Assembly (NCBI GenBank): GCA_024206195.1
Contig: JAAGZO010000976.1
Coordinates: 1 to 6,240 of the forward strand
Direction of reading: 5' to 3'
Length of the DNA stretch: 6,240 nucleotides
Source of the DNA: a bacterium
GTDB taxonomy: Archaea > Nanoarchaeota > Nanoarchaeia > Woesearchaeales > UBA10216
The notes beneath the pieces were generated by a model. The model made no database searches and was not told where the DNA came from. It worked only from the letters and a program-made list of their open reading frames with translations. Below are positions 1 through 6,100 of this stretch, in pieces (within the stretch, counting starts at the first letter, position 1; each line of letters starts with the position of its first letter). The position numbers and the translations under genes were made by a program.

Positions 1-184
1 AGATTCAGATTTAGGTCCGACATCGCCGATACATACACTCCAATTACCACCAATACAACTTTGCACTCCGAATGAACATCCACCTATATGAGTAGTTCCG
101 CACTGCCTTTCTGCTCCATCTTCACAGCCGCAATCTTCATCAACAGAACCATCACAATCATTATCAATATCATCACAGATCTCA
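1..184. repeat. Direct DNA repeat, copy A (partner at 709-892)
   Basis: Positions 1-99 are identical, base for base, to 709-807. A single change at 100/808 (g/a) and a short divergent patch around 120-137 follow, then another matching run to about 184/892. The offset is 708 bp, which equals two 354-bp double units of the MopE array. This points to recent duplication or gene conversion. Copy A is cut by the window edge. Confidence 0.93.
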
Positions 185-3100
185 TTATCAGGATCTGTCC
201 ATAAACAGATATCCCACCTACCTGTTGTGCAATTCTGTATACCAACAGTACATTGACCTACATCAGTACCGCAGCCAAGAGTTGACCCGTCTGGAGAACA
301 TGAACAATTCTCATCGATCGAACCATCACAATCATTATCTATAGAATCTCCACAAATCTCAAAGTCAGACTCTATACTTCCTGTACATTCTCCCCAACCA
401 TCATCCGAACAAACCTGGACACCATATGAACACATACCTATATTTGATGACCCACACTGCCTTTCTGCTCCATTGTCACAACTGCAATTTTCATCAACAG
501 AACCATCACAATCATTATCAATAGAATCTTCGCAAGATTCTTCCACAGGAACAACCCACTCACATTCACCCCACCCACTTGCTGTGCAGTTCTGTATACC
601 AACAGTACATTGACCCACATCAGTACCACAAGGTATAATCTCTCCTATCGTGCATGTGCAGTTCTCATCTATCGAACCATCACAATCATTATCAATAGAA
701 TCTTCGCAAGATTCAGATTTAGGTCCGACATCGCCGATACATACACTCCAATTACCACCAATACAACTTTGCACTCCGAATGAACATCCACCTATATGAG
801 TAGTTCCACACTGCCTTTCTGCTCCATTGTCACAGCTGCAGTTTTCATCAACAGAACCATCACAATCATTATCAATATCATCACAGATCTCATCAGCTCC
901 AAAATATGTCAGATTGTCATCATCATCACAATCATCACAGAATGTGCATCCTGTTCCATTAAATGTTTCATTTACATGAGTATCATTATCAAGATCAACA
1001 CAATCACTAACACAGTTTAGGATAGTCTCCCCATATGCAGGATCACATGATCCATCATTGTTGCATGCTAAGATCAATACTGATGAGTTGATCCAGGATG
1101 AATTGACTTCACCATCATCAGCCATGCAACTTAGTGTCCAGTTTTCTCCTACTGATGTTTGAGAGCTTGAAACAGTCGATACATATCTCTCTCCACCTTG
1201 TGTGAATGAACCAGATATATCAATAACAGTCAACGAAGCATTAAACCGGCTTGCAACATAAGCAAAATCACCATCAACAACAACTGAGAAAGCACCATCC
1301 AACGAAGATGATGAAAGCGAATCCACCATAAAAATATCAGACTTATTAGACACATCAATAACAGTCAACGAATCATTATCTCCGCTTGCAACATACGCAT
1401 AATCACCATCAACAACAACTGAGTAAGCAACATTCATCGAAGATGATGAAAGAGAATCCACCAGAACAATATCAGACTTATTAGACACATCAATAACAGT
1501 CAACGAATCATTAATGTAGCTTGCAACATAAGCAAAATCACCATCAACAAAAACTGACCAAGCACCACCCAGCGAAGATGATGAAAGATAACCCACCTGA
1601 ACAATATCAGACTTATTAGACACATCAATAACAGTCAACGAATCACTAAGAGCACTTGCAACATAAGCATAATCACCATCAACAAAAACTGATCGAGCAG
1701 CATCCATCGAAGTCGAATTTTCAAGATAATCCACCCGAACAATACTTGATTTATCAGACACATTAATAACAGTCAACGAATCACTATAATAGCTTGCAAC
1801 ATAAGCATAATCACCATCAACAAAAACTGAGTAAGCAGATTCCATCGAAGATGATGAAAGATAACCCACCTGAACAATACTTGATTTATCAGAAATATTA
1901 ATAACAGTCAACGAATCATTATAGTAGCTTGCAACATAAGCAAAATCACCATCAACAAAAACTGAGGCAGCACCATCCATCGAAGATGAATTTGAAAGAG
2001 AATCCACAATAACAATCTCAGACTTATCTGATATATTGATAACAGTCAACGAAGCATTATTCCAGCTTGCAACATACGCATAATCACCATCAACAAAAAC
2101 TGACCGAGCAGCATCCAACGAAGATGATGAAAGCGAACTAACCTGATGAATATCATCTATATCTTGTTTCAATCCAGAACTGTTTAAAACACCATCCTTA
2201 AACCACTGCCAGTAATAAGTCAGGGTGTCACCCTCACCATCAGTTGCATTACAATAACCTGTCAGATTATCCAGGCCATAAGCTGGGATCGGAGAGATCC
2301 TTGATGTTTCCATGACTGGAGGATTGTTTGAACTCAATATCTCCACAACAGTAGAATTCTCCCATGAACTATTATCTTCACCATCATTGGCTTTGCAGCT
2401 TAGTGTCCAGTTGTCTTCTGCTGTCAGATAAGAATCAGGAATAGTTGAAACATTCACCTCAACACCCTGAGTTGTGTTTACATCATAATATCCAGCCTCA
2501 TCCAAAACATCATTCAAGTACCATCTCCAATAATAAGTAAGATTATCACCATCAACATCAGTTGCATTACAATAACCAAGCAAAGTATCATTATCATAAG
2601 CTGGGATCGGAGAGATCCTTGATGTTTCCATGACAGGAGGATTGTTTGGAGGCTCTGCCAAAACAATCAGACCACCAGAACACTCAGTTGTTCCATCTTC
2701 AACCCCATCATTAGGTGTTACGCATGCACTCCACACATCATCGGAAGTTGTTTCCTGTGAGACTATCAGATCTGTCCTGTTATCAGATAAAGCTTTGATC
2801 TGCTCAGCTGATAATGAAATGTTGTATATCTGCACATCATCTATTGTTCCTTTAAAATATCCTGTTGTTTCGCTAGGATTATAGTGCCTTCCTAGCCACA
2901 CATTTCCTGCAACCTGAGGCAGAGGTCCTGAATAGTCTGTGTTTGTATCTTCAAGATCTCCATCAACATATAATCTCATCTCAGAGCCATCATAAGTAGC
3001 AGCAATATAATGCCACTCTCCATCATTAAGATCTCCAGAGTAAGCAGCCTTATACTCCTGGCTGTTATTGATAATCAAAAACTCCCCTCCGTTTATTGTG

Positions 3101-6100
3101 CTTAAAGCATAAGGGACATCTGATTTTTGTGATGGTAATTCTGCGCAAGTACTAGTGCCAGGATCACAATAACCACTTGAACAGTCACCATCAGAATTAC
3201 AAGAATCTCCATTCTGAAGAGGATCAGCAGCTTCAAAAACAATATCAGCAAGTCCATATATGTTATCGGAAGTATACTCCTTAAAATCTGAGTCAAGAAA
3301 ACAATTAGTATCAAAATACTCAATAAACCCATTCTTGATATAAATATCATCACAACAACTCGATGGATATGCAAAACCATTAATAGCATATCCGCCAGCA
3401 CCAGCACCTTGAAGACAAGCGCCCAAATAATAATCTGTGCCTGAATTGATATAGTAATCAGTTATATCAGTACATACCCAATTATTATGTGAAAAAACAA
3501 CAGTTGATGTAAGTTCAGTACGCTCTATATTCCATAGTTTTACTGATCTACCTCCTTCAAACATTCCACAAAGATGAGTTATATAACCATTTGAATTAGG
3601 GCTAAATCTATAACCCATAATACGAGACCAATCCAAAGGTCCAGTCGGATTTGCTGTTGGACAATTCTGCAACTGAGGTGGATCTTTCGCAACAATATAA
3701 CCTCCAGGATATGAGTCGTCAGCCTTGACCCATGCTGAGATTGTTATCTCATCCTTGATATTCAGACTTGGATCATCTTCTACATCAATATAGTCATCAA
3801 CACCATCAAACTCATAAGCTCCTTTCCCATCATGACCTCCAGAAGCATCCCACACAACACCATTGACAGTTCCGTTATTACCCAAACCAGAATAATCTTT
3901 TGCAGTGTGATTGTTAAGGGTTAATTTGACATCATCAATAAACAGTTGGCCTGATGATATAGAGGCTGCAGCAAACCTAAATCTGAAAGTTGAGAACAGG
4001 AAAAGAGGATCATCAGTTGTGTATGTCACCTTGACCCATTCAGAACTGCTTATATTTGTCAGCTTGATCATATAATTATTCCAGTTATTTGGTGGATCAC
4101 GGAACCTGAGATAAGCATTATCTCCATCAGGAACTCCCAGATCCAACAGCCAGAATGAGATTGTGATGCTGTCAGCTGATGATGTATCAATATCAGTAGT
4201 TGTAAGACCCGTACTTGTAGAGTTAGCCCTAGCTGAATATGATCCTGAATGGACAATGCTAGTATTAATATCCCAGTCGTTAGCAGAATTCCATGCTGAG
4301 AAATCACCTGACTCAAATCCATCACCAAAACCAAGAACATTATCAGAGCCTTCAAAAGGCATGTTCAAGACAGCGATTGAACTGCCATCTAAATACCAGT
4401 TTATGATAGGTTTAGTAGTATCAGTGTCAAGATCTGTTATCTGATAGTGCAAAGTAAGGTTTTCAACTGTAAGATTTGTTCCAAGAGTTGAATTAAGGAT
4501 GATATTTTGAACACTTGGAGGACTATTAGAAGGAACTGCAGACAGGATAATCACACTACCATTCTTCCAAGAGCTGTTAACAACCCCATCATCAGCCATG
4601 CAGCTTAATGTCCAGTTTTCCCCTACAGATGTTTGAGAGCTTGAAACAGTTGATACATTAACCTCGACACCTTGCGTGAATGGCTTTGAGATATCAATAA
4701 CAGTCAACGAATCATTATCTCCGCTTGCAACATAAGCATAACCACCATCAACAAAAACTGACCAAGCACTATCCATCGAAGGTGATGAAAGCGAATCCAC
4801 CATAACAATGCGCGACTTATCAGACACATTAATAACAGTCAACGAATCATTAACCGCGCTTGTAACATAAGCATAACCACCATCAACAAAAACTGACGCA
4901 GCACCCTCCATCGAAGGTGATGGAAGAGAATCCTCCAGAACAAGACCAGACTTATAAGACACATTAATCACAGTCAACGAATCACTATATTCGCTTGCAA
5001 CATACGCATAATTACCCTGAACAAAAACTGAGAAAGGACGATCCATCAAAAACCTATCTTTAAGATAATCCACCTGAACAATATCATACTTATTAGACAC
5101 ATCAATAACAGTCAACGAATCACTGATTGCGCCGGCAACATAAGCATAATCACCATCAACAAAAACTGACCGAGCACCATCCATCGAAGTCGAATTTGAA
5201 AGAGAATCCACAATACTAATACTCGACTTATCAGACACATCAATAACAGTCAACGAATCATTATCCCAGCTTGCAACATAAGCAAAATCACCCTGAACAA
5301 AAACTGACACAGCACCATTCAGCGATGAATCTATAAGATAACCCCTCCGAACAATACTCGACTTATCAGACACATCAATAACAGTCAACGAATCACTGTC
5401 TAGGCTTGCAACATAAGCAAAACCACCATCAACAAAAACTGACATAGCACCACCCATCGAAGGTAATGAAAGATAACCCACCTGAACAATATTAGACTTA
5501 TCAGATATATTGATAACAGTCAATGAATCACTGCCTTCGCCTGCAACATACGCATAATCACCATCAACAAAAACTGAGTGAGCACTACTCATCGAAGATG
5601 GATCTGAAAGCGAACTAACCTGCTGAATATTACCTACACTTTGTTTCAATCCAGAACTGTTCAGAACACCATCCCTATACCATTTCCAGTAATAAACAAC
5701 ACCCTCACCATCACCCTCTGTCGCATTACAAAAACCTGTCAGATCATCAATGTCATAAGCTGGTATTGGAGAGATCCTTGATGTTTCCATGACAGGAGCA
5801 AAATTTGAACTCAATATCTCCACAACAGTAGAATTCTTCCAAGAGCTGTTAACAACCCCATCATTAGCTGAACAGCTTAGTGTCCATTCTTCTCCTGCAG
5901 TTGTTTGAGAGCTTGAAACAGACGATACATTAACCTCGACACCTTGAGTGAATGGCTTTGAGATATCAATAACAGTCAACGAATCATTAAACCGGCTTGC
6001 AACATAAGCATAACCACCATCAACAAAAACTGAGGCAGCACCATCCAACGAAGATGATGAAAGATAACCCACCTGAACAATACTTGACTTATTAGACACA

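Larger units (their letters stand above)
1..900 (-). repeat. MopE-type DNDCDG repeat array, five units, continuing past the window edge
   Basis: Residues 1781-2080 hold five units, each with an 'IDNDCDGS(V/I)DE(N/D)C(S/T/G)C' core. The cores (DNDCDG) lie at 856-873, 676-693, 502-519, 322-339 and 148-165, giving alternating spacings of 180 and 174 bp. Each unit continues as 'CG(T/S)...G.C..G(V/I)Q.C....W..C', so there are many Cys per unit. The pattern matches the putative metal-binding motif of MopE-like proteins, with Asp ligands typical of calcium-type loops. Units 1, 3 and 5 share '(N/D)GAERQCG'; units 2 and 4 share 'CGTDVGQCTVGIQNCT'. The frame is still open and mid-unit at position 1. 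The likely role is a disulfide- and metal-stabilised stalk or wall-associated region. Confidence 0.88.

Noticed and set aside
438..629. Short minus-strand ORF in another frame
   Set aside because: It overlaps MopE repeats of the long frame. Its Val/Leu/Ile-rich translation is the frame-shifted reading of the Asp-rich repeats and has no ribosome-binding or domain evidence.
796..1020. Plus-strand ORF rich in Ile/Thr
   Set aside because: It is the complement of the Asp/Cys repeats (atc/att runs are antisense GAT/AAT codons). There is no independent support.
1213..2163. Regular 135-bp repeats considered as a CRISPR or satellite array
   Set aside because: The repeats are in-frame protein repeats with codon-compatible spacing (135/138 bp) and no separate spacer/repeat structure. 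CRISPR repeats are much shorter.
2630..2884. Plus-strand ORF of 84 codons
   Set aside because: It lies antisense to the LamG/Ig-3 boundary, where the minus strand shows clear LamG and Ig signatures.
3102..3407. Minus-strand ORF of 101 codons with hydrophobic residues
   Set aside because: It is an alternative frame of the DUF4082-like/Cys-rich insert. The long frame carries paired Cys and recognisable strands, and the hydrophobic bias comes from the shifted reading.
4068..4444. Overlapping ORFs on both strands (4068-4355 minus, 4163-4444 plus)
   Set aside because: Both fall inside the CBM-like module of the long frame (GFESGDF...IDDVKL), which explains the sequence fully.
2656..4524. Possible frameshift or chimera, because LamG and Ig patterns break off and resume
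   Set aside because: The reading frame stays open and the intervening sequence is itself domain-like. The breaks are better explained by in-frame domain insertions.
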